A program made the translations under genes and the position numbers. The notes under the pieces are model-generated. The model was not told the DNA's origin. It saw only the letters and a list, made by a program, of their open reading frames with translations, and ran no database searches. 64,000 nt of DNA, taken from positions 28,029-92,028 of the forward strand of contig JBMNPJ010000011.1 in NCBI GenBank assembly GCA_050943535.1, given 5' to 3'. Positions 50,693 to 60,084 of the stretch are shown here, piece by piece. Within the stretch, counting starts at the first letter, position 1; each line of letters begins with the position of its first letter. The stretch is from Massiliimalia sp050943535 (GTDB taxonomy: Bacteria; Bacillota; Clostridia; Oscillospirales; Ruminococcaceae).

Positions 50693-51712
50693 TTAGAACT
50701 GATTTAAAAACCGCATGTCGTTGTCGAAGAACATACGAATGTCATCGATGGCAAACCGTCTCATAACAACACGTTCCAGACCCATACCAAATGCGAAGCC
50801 AGAATATTCTTCTGGATCAATGCCGCAGTTTTGCAGAACTTTTGGATGTACCATACCAGCGCCCAAAATTTCGATCCAGCCTTCGCCTTTGCAGACGCGG
50901 CAGCCTTCTCCATGGCAGTTAAAGCACATAACGTCCATTTCTGCGGAAGGTTCAGTAAATGGGAAGTGGTGAGGACGGAACCGAACAACAGAGTCTTCGC
51001 CGTACAGGCTCTTGACAAACATTTCCAGAGTTCCTTTCAGGTCAGACATGGTGATACCTTTGTCCACTACCAAACCTTCGATCTGATGGAATACAGGGGA
51101 GTGGGTAGCATCCAGTGCGTCAGAGCGATATACTCGTCCAGGAGAGATAATCCGGATCGGAGGTTTCCGCTGTTCCATAGTACGAACCTGAACCGGAGAG
51201 GTCTGGGTTCTTAAAACGGTGTTTTCATTAATATAGAAGGTATCCTGAGTATCTCTTGCAGGATGGTTTTTTGGAATGTTCAAAGCTTCAAAGTTATAGT
51301 AGTCCAGTTCTACTTCCGGACCGCTGACAACGTCAAAGCCCATCCCCAAAAAGATTTCTTTGATTTCGTCCATAACCAAAGTGAGCGGGTGTTTTTTGCC
51401 CATTTCAAATTTTTTACCGGGCATGGTAACGTCGATTTTTTCTGCTTTCAGCTGTTCTTCCAGCTGTTTTTCCCGCAGAGCTTTGATTCGGGTGGTAATT
51501 TCTTCTTCAATGGTTGCACGAACTTCATTGGCAAGCTGGCCGATGACTGGACGTTCTTCGGCGGACAGTTTCCCCATCTGTTTCAGAATACCGGTTAATT
51601 CACCCTTTTTTCCCAAGTATTTTACTTTTAATTCGTCCAGGGCTTTTAAATTGTCGCACTTTTCCAATGCGTCAATGGCAACATTTTTAATTTGTTCCAA
51701 AGCTTCTCTCAT
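50693..51712 (-). CDS. pheS: Phenylalanyl-tRNA synthetase alpha subunit
   Basis: A 339-residue PheS, the catalytic subunit that charges tRNA-Phe. The N-terminal coiled coil (about 1-90) is followed by class II synthetase motifs: motif 1 near KKHPLTLVMDEIKEIF, motif 2 PGRVYRSDALDATHSPVFHQ, and motif 3 GFAFGMGLERVVM. The substrate-pocket segment FTEPSAEMDV is intact. It is the first gene behind the T-box leader. Confidence 0.97.
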   Translation of the reverse strand: MREALEQIKNVAIDALEKCDNLKALDELKVKYLGKKGELTGILKQMGKLSAEERPVIGQLANEVRATIEEEITTRIKALREKQLEEQLKAEKIDVTMPGKKFEMGKKHPLTLVMDEIKEIFLGMGFDVVSGPEVELDYYNFEALNIPKNHPARDTQDTFYINENTVLRTQTSPVQVRTMEQRKPPIRIISPGRVYRSDALDATHSPVFHQIEGLVVDKGITMSDLKGTLEMFVKSLYGEDSVVRFRPHHFPFTEPSAEMDVMCFNCHGEGCRVCKGEGWIEILGAGMVHPKVLQNCGIDPEEYSGFAFGMGLERVVMRRFAIDDIRMFFDNDMRFLNQF

Positions 51713-51814
51713 GGAAAATAACTCCTTTTCATTCTTGCAGTAAATTTTGTATGGCAGGCTGTCCGGATAACAGGCAAGGGAAAAGCATCGTTTACAGAAT
51801 CAATGGAAATTCAA

Positions 51815-52090
51815 ATAAAAAAACCTTCGTCCAATCAAGGGACGAAGGTTCTGTTCGCGGTACCACCCTAATTTTTGCCGCAAAAAACCACGGCAAACGC
51901 TTAAATCACCTGATAACGCCGGTGGGGACGTTTTCGCCTACTGTTTTTACAAGTTCAGCGAAACCACTCCTAAGGGAACTTCGGACACTTTTACTGTACA
52001 GACCGCTTTCAGCCGGCGGCGGTCATTCTCTGGAATACAGCAGGCAAAGTACCTACTTCCTTATTCATTGTGTTTACAGCCTAATAAATC
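51815..52090 (-). promoter_or_regulatory. T-box leader of pheST
   Basis: On the minus strand the T-box core AGGGTGGTACCGCG (51871-51858) lies just before a terminator with stem 51840-51850 and 51822-51832 and a T run. A long stem I region precedes it, from about 52080. A TTC at 51978-51976, next to the base of stem I, is a candidate specifier for tRNA-Phe. Uncharged tRNA-Phe would favour read-through. Confidence 0.92.
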
Positions 52091-52100
52091 TATACAATTT

Positions 52101-52129
52101 AATATAACAAATTTTTTACAATTTTTCAA
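52101..52129 (-). promoter_or_regulatory. Promoter of the pheST leader
   Basis: On the minus strand TTGAAA (52129-52124), a 17-base spacer and TATATT (52106-52101). Confidence 0.65.
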
Positions 52130-52150
52130 GTACAAAACCAACAAAATACA

Positions 52151-52179
52151 TTGAATCTTTTTTTGAAATCCATTATAAT
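52151..52179 (+). promoter_or_regulatory. Promoter of DUF6106-acpS operon
   Basis: TTGAAT (52151-52156), a 17-base spacer and TATAAT (52174-52179), back to back with the pheST promoter. Confidence 0.7.
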
Positions 52180-52260
52180 ATAAATAAAATATTGAGTAAC
52201 AGGGTTCCTTCTTGAAAAGATCCAGTTTCCAGGGCCCTGGTTTAAAGGAGTTTTGAAGAA

Positions 52261-52779
52261 ATGGATGTTTTTCTGGAACAGATTGTAGCGAAAAAAAGAA
52301 CCAGTCAGGATGTATTGAAAACAGTAGGAATTATTCTGGCCGCGATCATTCTCATATTTGCAGCGTTGTTTATTTTGCCCGCAGTTGTACCGTTCCTTTC
52401 TACTTTGGGCTTGTTTTTAGTAGTGGGAATTCTATACGGAACCTGGTATCTTTTGACCAGTTCCAGCGTGGAATATGAATATATTCTCACCAATGGAGAA
52501 ATTGATGTAGACAAAATTATTGCCCGCAGAAAAAGAAAACGCTTAATTACCGTAAATACCAGAAACTTTACAGAATTTGGCCCTTACCGTCCTCAGGAAC
52601 ATGCTGGAAAACAGTATACTTCTACCATTTATGCCTGCGTATCTCCAGATGCTCCTAATACTTATTATGCAGTAACAGATCATCCAAAATATGGCCATTG
52701 CATGCTGGTGTTTAACCCCAATGAAAAGATTCTCACACATGCAAAACAGTATATGAACGCTTCTGCTTTCCGGCCATGA
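52261..52779 (+). CDS. DUF6106 family membrane protein
   Basis: A 172-residue protein. After a short N-terminus two hydrophobic helices follow (about 23-43 and 46-66), then a cytoplasmic beta-rich, PH-like domain with YEYILTNGEIDVDKIIARRKRKR. The sequence matches the DUF6106 type seen in Clostridia, usually next to acpS, as here. Function is unknown. Its stop overlaps the acpS start by ATGA, so translation is coupled. Confidence 0.8.
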   Translation: MDVFLEQIVAKKRTSQDVLKTVGIILAAIILIFAALFILPAVVPFLSTLGLFLVVGILYGTWYLLTSSSVEYEYILTNGEIDVDKIIARRKRKRLITVNTRNFTEFGPYRPQEHAGKQYTSTIYACVSPDAPNTYYAVTDHPKYGHCMLVFNPNEKILTHAKQYMNASAFRP

Positions 52780-53165
52780 GAATTACAACAGGAATTGATT
52801 TAGTAGAGATTTCCAGAATTCGAAACAGCTTGCGAAACCCTCGTTTTTTAACGAGGGTTTTTTCCAGTGATGAACAGGAGTTTCTGCTTGCTAAAAAAGA
52901 TATGGCAGCTTCTGCTGCTGCCAATTTTGCAGCCAAAGAGGCATTTTCCAAAGCCCTTGGAACCGGGGTGCGACGGTTTGAACTGGCGGAGGTATCTGTC
53001 CTGCGAGACCATCTAGGTGCCCCTTATTTAAAGTTGGAAGGAAAGGCAAAAGAGATTGCCCAAAAGCAGAATCTTTGTTTTTCCGTAAGCCTGACCCATA
53101 CAAAAGAATATGCCTCTGCAGTGGTGGTGGCGTATTCCCACGAATCTCCAGAAAAAGAGGTATGA
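52776..53165 (+). CDS. acpS: Holo-[acyl-carrier-protein] synthase
   Basis: A 129-residue AcpS that transfers 4'-phosphopantetheine from CoA to the serine of ACP. The two signatures are complete: GIDLVEISRI (Mg-binding Asp8) and FAAKEAFSKALGTG (Glu in the second metal site). It overlaps the previous gene by four bases. The methyltransferase gene follows after four bases. Confidence 0.95.
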   Translation: MRITTGIDLVEISRIRNSLRNPRFLTRVFSSDEQEFLLAKKDMAASAAANFAAKEAFSKALGTGVRRFELAEVSVLRDHLGAPYLKLEGKAKEIAQKQNLCFSVSLTHTKEYASAVVVAYSHESPEKEV

Positions 53166-53169
53166 TAGA

Positions 53170-54399
53170 ATGAAACAAACTCGAAATTATCCCATTGCCC
53201 GGATTACTCCAAAAGGCGAGAAAGCGCTTCAAAGCGGGCATCCTTGGGTATATGATACAGAAATTACCGAGATGGAAGGACAGCCGGTCAATGGTGGGCT
53301 GATTGATGTAATTTCCGCAAAGGGAAGATACCTAGGAACCGGGTTTCTCAGTGAGACCAGCAAAATCAGAATCCGATTGATCAGCCGCAATGCCAACGAC
53401 CGATTTGATGAAGCTTTTTGGGAACGCCGGATCCGCTATGCATGGGAGTACCGGAAAACAGTTATGGGCGATGATATTGACTGCTGCCGGATTATTTTTG
53501 GGGAAGCAGATAGTTTCCCGGGACTGACTGTCGATCGGTTCCACGATATTTTGGTGACCCAGACCTTATCTTTGGGGATGGAAAAGCTCAAACCGGTGAT
53601 CTTTCCGATCCTGTACCGGGTACTGAAAGAAGACGGACAGAACATTGCGGGAATTTATGAGAGAAATGACGTGGCGATTCGCGCTCATGAAGGATTGGAG
53701 GAAGGAAAGGGCTTTTTCCCGCTGGAAGGAGTGCCTGTACCGGATTTTACCGAAACAGAAATTGTAGAAAACGGAATTCGGTATCATGTAGATTTTGAGA
53801 ATGGACAAAAAACAGGATTCTTTTTGGATCAGAAATATAACCGCTTGGCAGTTGCTAAACTGGCACGGGGAAAACGGGTGTTGGACTGCTTTACTCATAC
53901 TGGCTCCTTTGCTTTGAATGCGGCAAAAGGGGGAGCAGCTCATGTCTGCGCAGTGGATGTTAGTGAGGATGCAGTGGCGATGGCTAGAAGAAACGCTGAA
54001 CAGAACGGTTTGGAAGACAGAATGAGCTTTGTAGCGGAGAATGTATTTGATTTGCTGCCCAAACTTTCTGAACCAGGCGCAGAAAAATATGATTTTATTA
54101 TTTTGGATCCTCCGGCGTTTACCAAGTCCAGAAAAACCGTTCAGAACGCTTTGCGGGGTTACAAAGAAATCAACTATCGTGCAATGAAGCTGCTGCCGCG
54201 GGGCGGATATCTTGCCACCTGCAGCTGCAGTCATTTTGCTACCGAAGAAAAATTCTGCAAAATGCTTCATGATGCGGCACATGATGCAGGAGTTCAGCTG
54301 CGCCAGATTGAGGCTCGTCAGCAGGCGCCGGATCATCCCATTCTTTGGAATGTACCGGAAACCAATTATCTGAAATTTTATTTATTCCAGGTTGTGTGA
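53170..54399 (+). CDS. Class I SAM-dependent rRNA methyltransferase (RlmI-like)
   Basis: A 409-residue protein with an N-terminal PUA domain (GHPWVYDTEITEMEG), a central domain, and a C-terminal Rossmann methyltransferase with motif I VLDCFTHTGSFALNAA (about 237) and motif IV ILDPPAFTKS. This build matches RlmI, which makes m5C1962 in 23S rRNA of E. coli; the catalytic cysteine would be in TCSCSHF. The start is ATG 53170; the in-frame 53110 would lie inside acpS. It is the third gene of the operon. Confidence 0.9.
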   Translation: MKQTRNYPIARITPKGEKALQSGHPWVYDTEITEMEGQPVNGGLIDVISAKGRYLGTGFLSETSKIRIRLISRNANDRFDEAFWERRIRYAWEYRKTVMGDDIDCCRIIFGEADSFPGLTVDRFHDILVTQTLSLGMEKLKPVIFPILYRVLKEDGQNIAGIYERNDVAIRAHEGLEEGKGFFPLEGVPVPDFTETEIVENGIRYHVDFENGQKTGFFLDQKYNRLAVAKLARGKRVLDCFTHTGSFALNAAKGGAAHVCAVDVSEDAVAMARRNAEQNGLEDRMSFVAENVFDLLPKLSEPGAEKYDFIILDPPAFTKSRKTVQNALRGYKEINYRAMKLLPRGGYLATCSCSHFATEEKFCKMLHDAAHDAGVQLRQIEARQQAPDHPILWNVPETNYLKFYLFQVV

Positions 54400-54509
54400 G
54401 TTGGGATAGAAGTATATTAGTTTTTTGAATTTTCATAACCAAAAGCACAGGGACAAAATATAAATTTTCAGAAATAGATTATTTTTTGAGTGTTTTTCCT
54501 AATATTCCC

Positions 54510-54538
54510 TTGACAACTAATAAAATTTATGATAAACT
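54510..54538 (+). promoter_or_regulatory. Promoter of trpB leader
   Basis: TTGACA (54510-54515), a 17-base spacer and TAAACT (54533-54538). Confidence 0.75.
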
Positions 54539-54559
54539 ACGATAAAAGTTTTATCAATT

Positions 54560-54850
54560 AAACCGTTGAAGCGAAGGTAACGTCAATGATGCCTTTACAG
54601 AGAGCCTGCGCTGCTGAGAGTCAGGTAAGAAACAAATTGTCAAATGGGTCGCTGAGGGTGCAGTCAAATGCATTGTGCAAAGTATTCTGCAACGTGGAGG
54701 CATACGTTAGTTGTCGGGGATATGTTAGTATCCTGCTAAAGTGCACGGGTGATTCCGTGAATTCAAGGTGGCACCGCGGATAATATTCTTATTCGTCCTT
54801 GACAGAGTAAAGTCAGTTTTTCTGTCAGGGCGGGTTTATCTTTTTACTTC
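54560..54850 (+). promoter_or_regulatory. T-box leader of trpB (probably tRNA-Trp)
   Basis: It contains the distal AGAGAG-type element near 54600 and the T-box core GGTGGCACCGCGGA (54767-54780). A terminator follows with arms CCTTGACAGA (54797-54806) and TCTGTCAGGG, then T-rich sequence. TGG at 54645-54647, in the lower stem I region, is a candidate Trp specifier. That matches the downstream trpB. Confidence 0.88.
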
Positions 54851-54977
54851 TTTGACAGAAACTGGGTCAAAGAAGTTTTTTCTATTTTGGAGAAAATTTT
54901 ATCGTTGCCCAGAAACACAGTGAAAATGATCTTTTATCAGGTAAGATCATGAACCATGGAATCAGGAGGAAAAGAAA

Positions 54978-56198
54978 ATGAAATTAAACGGCGTTGATTT
55001 TGACACTTATTTTAACAATTATCCGGATCAAAACGGCTATTTTGGAAAATACGGGGGCGTGTACGTAGAAGATAAGCTGAAAGCTGCTATGGCAGAAATT
55101 ACTGAAGCGTATTTTTCTATCTGTCAGTCCCGGAAATTTATTGCGGAACTGCGCAGAATCAGAAAAGAATTCCAGGGAAGACCTACACCGGTTTCTCATT
55201 TGGAACGGCTTTCTGATGCTTTGGGCGGCAAGGTACAGCTTTATGCTAAGCGGGAAGACCTGAACCATTCCGGGGCACATAAGCTCAACCACTGTATGGG
55301 AGAAGCGCTTTTGGCAAAATACATGGGCAAGAAAAAGGTCATTGCTGAAACCGGAGCAGGTCAGCACGGGGTTGCGCTGGCGACAGCGGCGGCATATTTT
55401 GGTTTGGAATGTGACATCTATATGGGTGCAGTGGATATTAAAAAACAGGCTCCCAACGTTGCTAGAATGAAAGTGCTGGGTGCCAATGTAGTGGAAGTTA
55501 CCCATGGACTGCAAACCCTAAAAGAAGCAGTAGACGCAGCGTTTGACGCATACAGCAGAGAGTATAAGGATGCAATTTACTGTATTGGATCTGTGCTGGG
55601 TCCTCATCCATTCCCAATGATGGTGCGGGATTTCCAGAGCGTTGTGGGGATCGAAGCCAGAGAACAGTTTTTGGATATGACCGGACATCTGCCTAATGCC
55701 ATTGTTGCCTGTGTAGGCGGTGGCTCCAATGCAGCAGGATTATTTGCCGGATTTTTAAATGATCCGGTGGATATTTACGGTATTGAACCTTTGGGCAGAG
55801 GTGCAAAACTGGGGGATCATGCTGCCAGCCTGAAATACGGTACCGAGGGTATTATGCATGGTTTTAACAGCATTATGCTCAAAGACGAAAACGGAGATCC
55901 GGCGCCGGTTTACTCCGTTGCAAGTGGGTTGGATTATCCTTCTTCCGGTCCGGAACACGCATTTTTGCAAGAAATGGGAAGAGTAAAATACGATGTAATC
56001 GATGATGAAGAAACCATCGACGCCTTTTACAAGCTGTCCCGCCTGGAAGGGATTATTCCTGCAATTGAAAGTTCTCACGCCATTGCTTATGGCATGAAGC
56101 TGGCAAAAACCATGGATCATGGATCTGTGCTGATTAATCTGTCCGGCCGAGGCGACAAGGACCTGGATTATGTCATTGAAAAGTACGGTTTGCGGTAA
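54978..56198 (+). CDS. trpB: Tryptophan synthase beta chain
   Basis: A 406-residue TrpB of the classical TrpB1 length. It condenses indole and serine with PLP. The PLP lysine is in HSGAHKLNH (about residue 99), GAGQHGVA is the active-site loop, and the phosphate loop is CVGGGSNAAG. AGGAGGA precedes the ATG. No trpA or other trp gene is adjacent, and an unrelated GNAT gene follows. The enzyme may use free indole imported from the environment, or partner with a trpA elsewhere. Expression is controlled by the T-box upstream. Confidence 0.96.
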   Translation: MKLNGVDFDTYFNNYPDQNGYFGKYGGVYVEDKLKAAMAEITEAYFSICQSRKFIAELRRIRKEFQGRPTPVSHLERLSDALGGKVQLYAKREDLNHSGAHKLNHCMGEALLAKYMGKKKVIAETGAGQHGVALATAAAYFGLECDIYMGAVDIKKQAPNVARMKVLGANVVEVTHGLQTLKEAVDAAFDAYSREYKDAIYCIGSVLGPHPFPMMVRDFQSVVGIEAREQFLDMTGHLPNAIVACVGGGSNAAGLFAGFLNDPVDIYGIEPLGRGAKLGDHAASLKYGTEGIMHGFNSIMLKDENGDPAPVYSVASGLDYPSSGPEHAFLQEMGRVKYDVIDDEETIDAFYKLSRLEGIIPAIESSHAIAYGMKLAKTMDHGSVLINLSGRGDKDLDYVIEKYGLR

Positions 56199-56274
56199 GG
56201 GTACTGATATTGTAATTGTAGGAAGATAGACGGGTGGCATCCTGCCGCCCTGTCAAGTGTTACGGAGGATAACA

Positions 56275-56805
56275 ATGTTACTGAAATATGGTCCTTTTGT
56301 TGTCAGAAATGCAACAGAGGAAGATGCAGAACAGCTTTCTGTATGGTGGAATGATGGAAAAATTATGGAACATGCAGGATTTCCTAACGGGATAGGTGAA
56401 ACAGTACAAAGTATTGTCAACAGTTTACGAAACGATGCAGATGATACTGGTAGGCGATTGATGATTGAAATGGATAATATACCAATCGGAGAGATGAATT
56501 ATCGTAATAAGGGGAATCAGGTTGCAGAAATCGGAATTAAAATATGTGATTTTTCAAAGCAAAATAAAGGAGCTGGAAAAATCTTGTTAAGTATGTTAAT
56601 TTCGTCTTTGTTTTATGATTTTGGATATCAAAAAATAATTCTCGACACCAATCTTAAAAATAAAAGAGCCCAACATGTTTATGAACAGCTGGGATTTACA
56701 AAGTTGCGAGTGAATGAAAATTCTTGGACAAATCAAGTCGGTGAGTTGCAATCATCTGTTGATTATGAATTGGATCAAAAAGATTTTATTAATTTTGCTA
56801 AGTAA
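56275..56805 (+). CDS. GNAT family N-acetyltransferase
   Basis: A 176-residue acetyltransferase. The acetyl-CoA loop appears as FSKQNKGAGKILLSMLI (Q/R-x-x-G-x-G/A motif), and the closing YEQLGFTKLRVNENSW is typical of RimJ/RimL-type members. The substrate is unknown: protein N-termini or aminoglycoside-like compounds are possibilities. Codon use is more AT-rich than in trpB (many AAT, AAA, ATA), which suggests transfer. GGAGG lies ahead of ATG 56275. It is monocistronic with a strong terminator. Confidence 0.88.
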   Translation: MLLKYGPFVVRNATEEDAEQLSVWWNDGKIMEHAGFPNGIGETVQSIVNSLRNDADDTGRRLMIEMDNIPIGEMNYRNKGNQVAEIGIKICDFSKQNKGAGKILLSMLISSLFYDFGYQKIILDTNLKNKRAQHVYEQLGFTKLRVNENSWTNQVGELQSSVDYELDQKDFINFAK

Positions 56806-56811
56806 AATGAT

Positions 56812-56858
56812 AAAGAAAGCTAACTGACTTAATCAAAATCAGTTAGCTTTCTTTTTAT
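56812..56858 (+). terminator. Terminator after GNAT gene (copy 1 of a duplicated sequence)
   Basis: AGCTAACTGA (56818-56827) pairs with TCAGTTAGCT (56839-56848), then CTTTTTATAAATCA. Nearly the same sequence recurs at 60141-60190. Confidence 0.88.
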
Positions 56859-56981
56859 AAATCACCCAAAAGCTGCCCAAACCACACCGCAACGATTTTT
56901 ATTTTTAATCCATAGAGTTATATCTGCATGACGAAAACTTATGAAAAGCTGATTGGTGTGAATCAATCCCATGGTTACGTA

Positions 56982-57010
56982 TTTAGATTTTTCAGAATTA
57001 CTGCTATAAT
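56982..57010 (+). promoter_or_regulatory. Promoter of the XRE-kinase unit
   Basis: TTTAGA (56982-56987), a 17-base spacer and TATAAT (57005-57010), 30 bases before the start. Confidence 0.55.
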
Positions 57011-57039
57011 AAGGGTAGTTCTTGAGAGGAGAAAAGAGT

Positions 57040-57465
57040 ATGTTGGAGACCACAAGCAAGTTACTTAACAGGCTGCGCAATCGTGAGAGCGGCCAGGCTT
57101 TTTTAAGCCAAAAGCAAACGGCTCCCACCTGTGCTCGGATTTTACGGGAGCTATTAACCGGTGCGAATATGTCAGCTGCAGAGTGGATCACCAGTGTAAA
57201 TATCAGCAAGTCCTACGGGTATCAAGTGCTCAGAGGAGAGCGAGTCCCTGGGCGGGATATCATTCTTCGTACAGCGCTTGCACTGCAGCTTTCTTTAAAA
57301 GATACCCAGCGGCTGCTGGCGGTGGGAGGCTGTGGAGCGCTCTATCCCAAAGTGCGCCGGGATGCGGCTGTGATTTTTGCACTCAATCAAAAGATGACTT
57401 TGATGGAAACAGAAGAGTTACTTTCCTCTCTGCCGGAACGGAGCCTTTTTGGTAAGGAGATCTGA
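57040..57465 (+). CDS. XRE-like helix-turn-helix regulator
   Basis: A 141-residue protein. The middle part (about 48-92) reads as a lambda-repressor-like fold, with NISKSYGYQVLRGERVPGRD as the turn and recognition helix and ALALQLSLKDTQRLLAVGG as the closing helices. The remaining residues are helical and resemble short accessory regulators placed before Ser/Thr kinases in Firmicutes. The start is ATG 57040 behind GAGAGGAG, not TTG 57022. It overlaps nothing, but the kinase ATG is one base after its stop, so the two are translated together. A role as regulator or as kinase substrate is inference. Confidence 0.75.
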   Translation: MLETTSKLLNRLRNRESGQAFLSQKQTAPTCARILRELLTGANMSAAEWITSVNISKSYGYQVLRGERVPGRDIILRTALALQLSLKDTQRLLAVGGCGALYPKVRRDAAVIFALNQKMTLMETEELLSSLPERSLFGKEI

Positions 57466-57466
57466 T

Positions 57467-59317
57467 ATGAATGTAAGGGAACAGTTTTTGCAGGAGTATC
57501 AGAACCAGGTGGTGGATTCCATGGTTCTGCCTCCTTGTCTGAGCGCCCAGTATCGGGTGATATCCTGTTTAAAAGATGGAGAACGTCAGGTGTATTTGGT
57601 TGAAGATCGGGCAGGTTGGCCTGCGGTTCTGAAAATTCAGCCCATGGGGCGGGAAGATGCGCTGAAACAAGAATACGATTTGCTGCATGAGCTGCGGCAT
57701 CCGCAAATTCCCCGACCGCTGTCCTATCTGGAATGGGAAGGGAAGGAGTACCTGGTTCGAGAGTATGTGGAAGGCGTTAATCTTTATGAGCAGGTGACAG
57801 CACAAGGTCCCCTTTCCCCTGAGAAAGTGCGTTTGGTAACGCTGCCTTTATGCCAGGTACTGGACTATTTGCACAGTCAGTATCCGCCGGTGATCTGCCG
57901 GGATGTAAAGCCTCAAAATGTGGTTTTGGACTCATCGGGCTGCTGTCATCTCATTGACTTGGGCGCCGCCAGGCACCATCGGCCGGAACAGCAGGGAGAC
58001 ACTGTTTTTCTGGGAACTCAGGTTACCGCCCCGCCGGAACAATTTGGCTATCAGCAGACGGATCAGCGTTCTGATCTTTATAGTTTGGGCGTTTTGATGC
58101 GCTTTTTGCTGACGGGCAGCTTTGGCTCTTCCTCTCAGGATATAAGTCCGGGATATTTGCGCCGTGTGATTCGGTGCTGCACAGCTTTTGATCCCCGAAA
58201 TCGCTATTCTTCCATTCGATCTGTGTACCGAGCCTTGAAATACCGCTGGCAGCGCCGGGCTGCGGCGGCTGTGGTCAGTGTGACCTGTATGGCGGTGGTT
58301 CTTGGATTTTTCTGGTATTCCGCGGATAAGGTGCAGCCCCAGTCCTCTCTGCTGGAGGATGCTCTCCGCCAGGAATTGCAGCTGGATGATGAGGAGCCCA
58401 TCCCCACAGAGCGGTTGGGCGAAGTGGAACAGCTTTTGGTATGTGGACAGACCTTGATGGGTACCCTTCAGGAGCATGAAGACCAGATTAGCTGGAGTCA
58501 TGACCGCTATGCAACAGAAATGGTCTACGGAGACATCAGCGATGATGACATCAAGCTTTTGGCACAGTGCACGAACCTTCGAGTGCTGATGTTGGATTAC
58601 CAGCAGATCACTGATTTATCCCCTCTGGCTCATCTTTCCCTGGAGTATCTCAGCCTTACAGGCAATCAAGTTTCTGATTTGGAACCGCTGTCTGGTATGA
58701 CAGGGCTGCAGGTGCTGGATTTGGGAGAAAATCCAGTGCGCTCCGTAGAGGAGTTAGACGAGCTGACAGCTTTGCAGCAGGTGACGCTGGAGGCTACTGG
58801 CATCACCTCGGTGGATGTCTTTGAGGGGAGCGGGATTGAGTTTCTCAACGTGCGCAGTACCTGGGTTACAGATTTTTCTCCATTAGAGTCTTGTTCCAGC
58901 CTGACTCGCTTGATTATAGGGGAACTGCCCGATGGGGCAGTAGAAACACTAAGTGGGCTAACCAATTTGGTAGAGCTGCGGCTGTACTCTACACCGGAGG
59001 TTGATCTGTCCTATTTTGTGGGATTTCAAAAACTACGGGATCTGGATTTGTATGGCAGTACTGTTTCTCACCCAGAGGCCCTCACCCAGCTATCCAGTTT
59101 ACGCTTTTTAAATTTGGGTGAAACAGGGGTAAGCGATCTGTCCTTTTTGACACAAATGCCCACAATGACCGATGTGGATCTGCGCAACAATCCACTTACT
59201 GATCTCACCCCTTTGTTGGATTGTCCCTGGCTTTCCCTTCTGATTTTGAGCAAGCAGCACCAGCCCTTGGTACAGGAACAGCTGTCCCAGGCGACATTCC
59301 AGATCCAGTATCAGTAA
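57467..59317 (+). CDS. Transmembrane Ser/Thr protein kinase with leucine-rich-repeat ectodomain
   Basis: A 616-residue receptor-like kinase. Residues about 25-255 form a Hanks-type kinase: the ATP lysine in AVLKIQ, the helix C glutamate in ALKQEYDLL, the catalytic loop CRDVKPQN (HRD variant), DLG in place of DFG, and APPEQFG in place of APE. The site residues are kept, so activity is expected. One membrane helix lies at about 265-284. Outside, about 355-600, seven or more leucine-rich repeats follow (for example ITDLSPLAHLSLEYLSLTGN), of the internalin/SDS22-like spacing. Bacterial kinases usually carry PASTA sensors; an LRR sensor is unusual. It is encoded one base after the XRE gene. Confidence 0.9.
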   Translation: MNVREQFLQEYQNQVVDSMVLPPCLSAQYRVISCLKDGERQVYLVEDRAGWPAVLKIQPMGREDALKQEYDLLHELRHPQIPRPLSYLEWEGKEYLVREYVEGVNLYEQVTAQGPLSPEKVRLVTLPLCQVLDYLHSQYPPVICRDVKPQNVVLDSSGCCHLIDLGAARHHRPEQQGDTVFLGTQVTAPPEQFGYQQTDQRSDLYSLGVLMRFLLTGSFGSSSQDISPGYLRRVIRCCTAFDPRNRYSSIRSVYRALKYRWQRRAAAAVVSVTCMAVVLGFFWYSADKVQPQSSLLEDALRQELQLDDEEPIPTERLGEVEQLLVCGQTLMGTLQEHEDQISWSHDRYATEMVYGDISDDDIKLLAQCTNLRVLMLDYQQITDLSPLAHLSLEYLSLTGNQVSDLEPLSGMTGLQVLDLGENPVRSVEELDELTALQQVTLEATGITSVDVFEGSGIEFLNVRSTWVTDFSPLESCSSLTRLIIGELPDGAVETLSGLTNLVELRLYSTPEVDLSYFVGFQKLRDLDLYGSTVSHPEALTQLSSLRFLNLGETGVSDLSFLTQMPTMTDVDLRNNPLTDLTPLLDCPWLSLLILSKQHQPLVQEQLSQATFQIQYQ

Positions 59318-59409
59318 AAACCAAGTGTGCTCCCTGCGCACCATTTTTTCATCTGCGTGTGATATGATGAAATAAATCTTAGATCAGGCTGACATAGGGA
59401 GGATACCAT

Positions 59410-60060
59410 ATGAGAAAAAACAGATTGCTTGCCTTTTGCCTTGCAGGGTGCCTGCTGCTGGCGCTTTGTGCCTGTGCAAATACAAACGAGTCCACACAAG
59501 CAGGTGATTCCAGTACCAGTAACACCGAAGCACAAACGGAGGTACAGTACGATTATCAACTGAAAGCCGGCGAGACAACAGAAGTGTATGGTGTGACTTT
59601 TGATAAAATGGTCACAGTTACAGTGGATCCTGCCAGTACACGGGATGGAGCTATTGACCTGCGCAGCAATATCTTTTTTGACAACTGCACCTTTAACGGT
59701 GGACTTACCATTGTAGGTGACTACCATGCCATGGTAAGTTTGGGTGCTGATTGTACTTTCGGAGACAATTCTATTGTTACCTGCAAAGAGGTCACTTCGG
59801 GTGTTTCCAAAGAAATTGTGCTGGAAGACAACCTGCTTAAAGTGTTTGTGTCTTGTGAAGGGGTTTGTGTAGATACGGAATCGGCTATCGGTGTGATTAC
59901 GGATGGTCCGGATATTATTTTTAACGGCACAAGTTACAGCAAAAGCGAACTTGCTCCGGATACCGCTTTCCTTGGTGTATACAGCATTTATGAAGGGGAT
60001 ACGATTACATACCCTAAACTTGCTATCGGCGAAGATGATAGTGTAACGTTTTTGGATTGA
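59410..60060 (+). CDS. Secreted lipoprotein of unknown function
   Basis: A 216-residue protein with a type II signal peptide: basic MRKNR, hydrophobic core and a lipobox ending LALCAC near residue 20. A Thr/Ser/Glu linker (about 24-45) and a beta-rich domain follow, with repeating short strands such as IFFDNCTFNGGLTIVGD and MVSLGADCTFGDNS, which recall a small beta-helix or beta-roll. I recognise no family. It lies 92 bases after the kinase gene and before a terminator, so it belongs to the same unit. It could be the ligand, partner or output of the LRR kinase on the outer membrane face. That is inference only. Confidence 0.75.
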   Translation: MRKNRLLAFCLAGCLLLALCACANTNESTQAGDSSTSNTEAQTEVQYDYQLKAGETTEVYGVTFDKMVTVTVDPASTRDGAIDLRSNIFFDNCTFNGGLTIVGDYHAMVSLGADCTFGDNSIVTCKEVTSGVSKEIVLEDNLLKVFVSCEGVCVDTESAIGVITDGPDIIFNGTSYSKSELAPDTAFLGVYSIYEGDTITYPKLAIGEDDSVTFLD

Positions 60061-60084
60061 TTACATTATCATATTAATAGGTAG

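Noticed and set aside
53110..53169. Upstream start of the RlmI-like methyltransferase
   Set aside because: It would overlap acpS by 56 bases. ATG 53170 follows the acpS stop and keeps the PUA domain whole.
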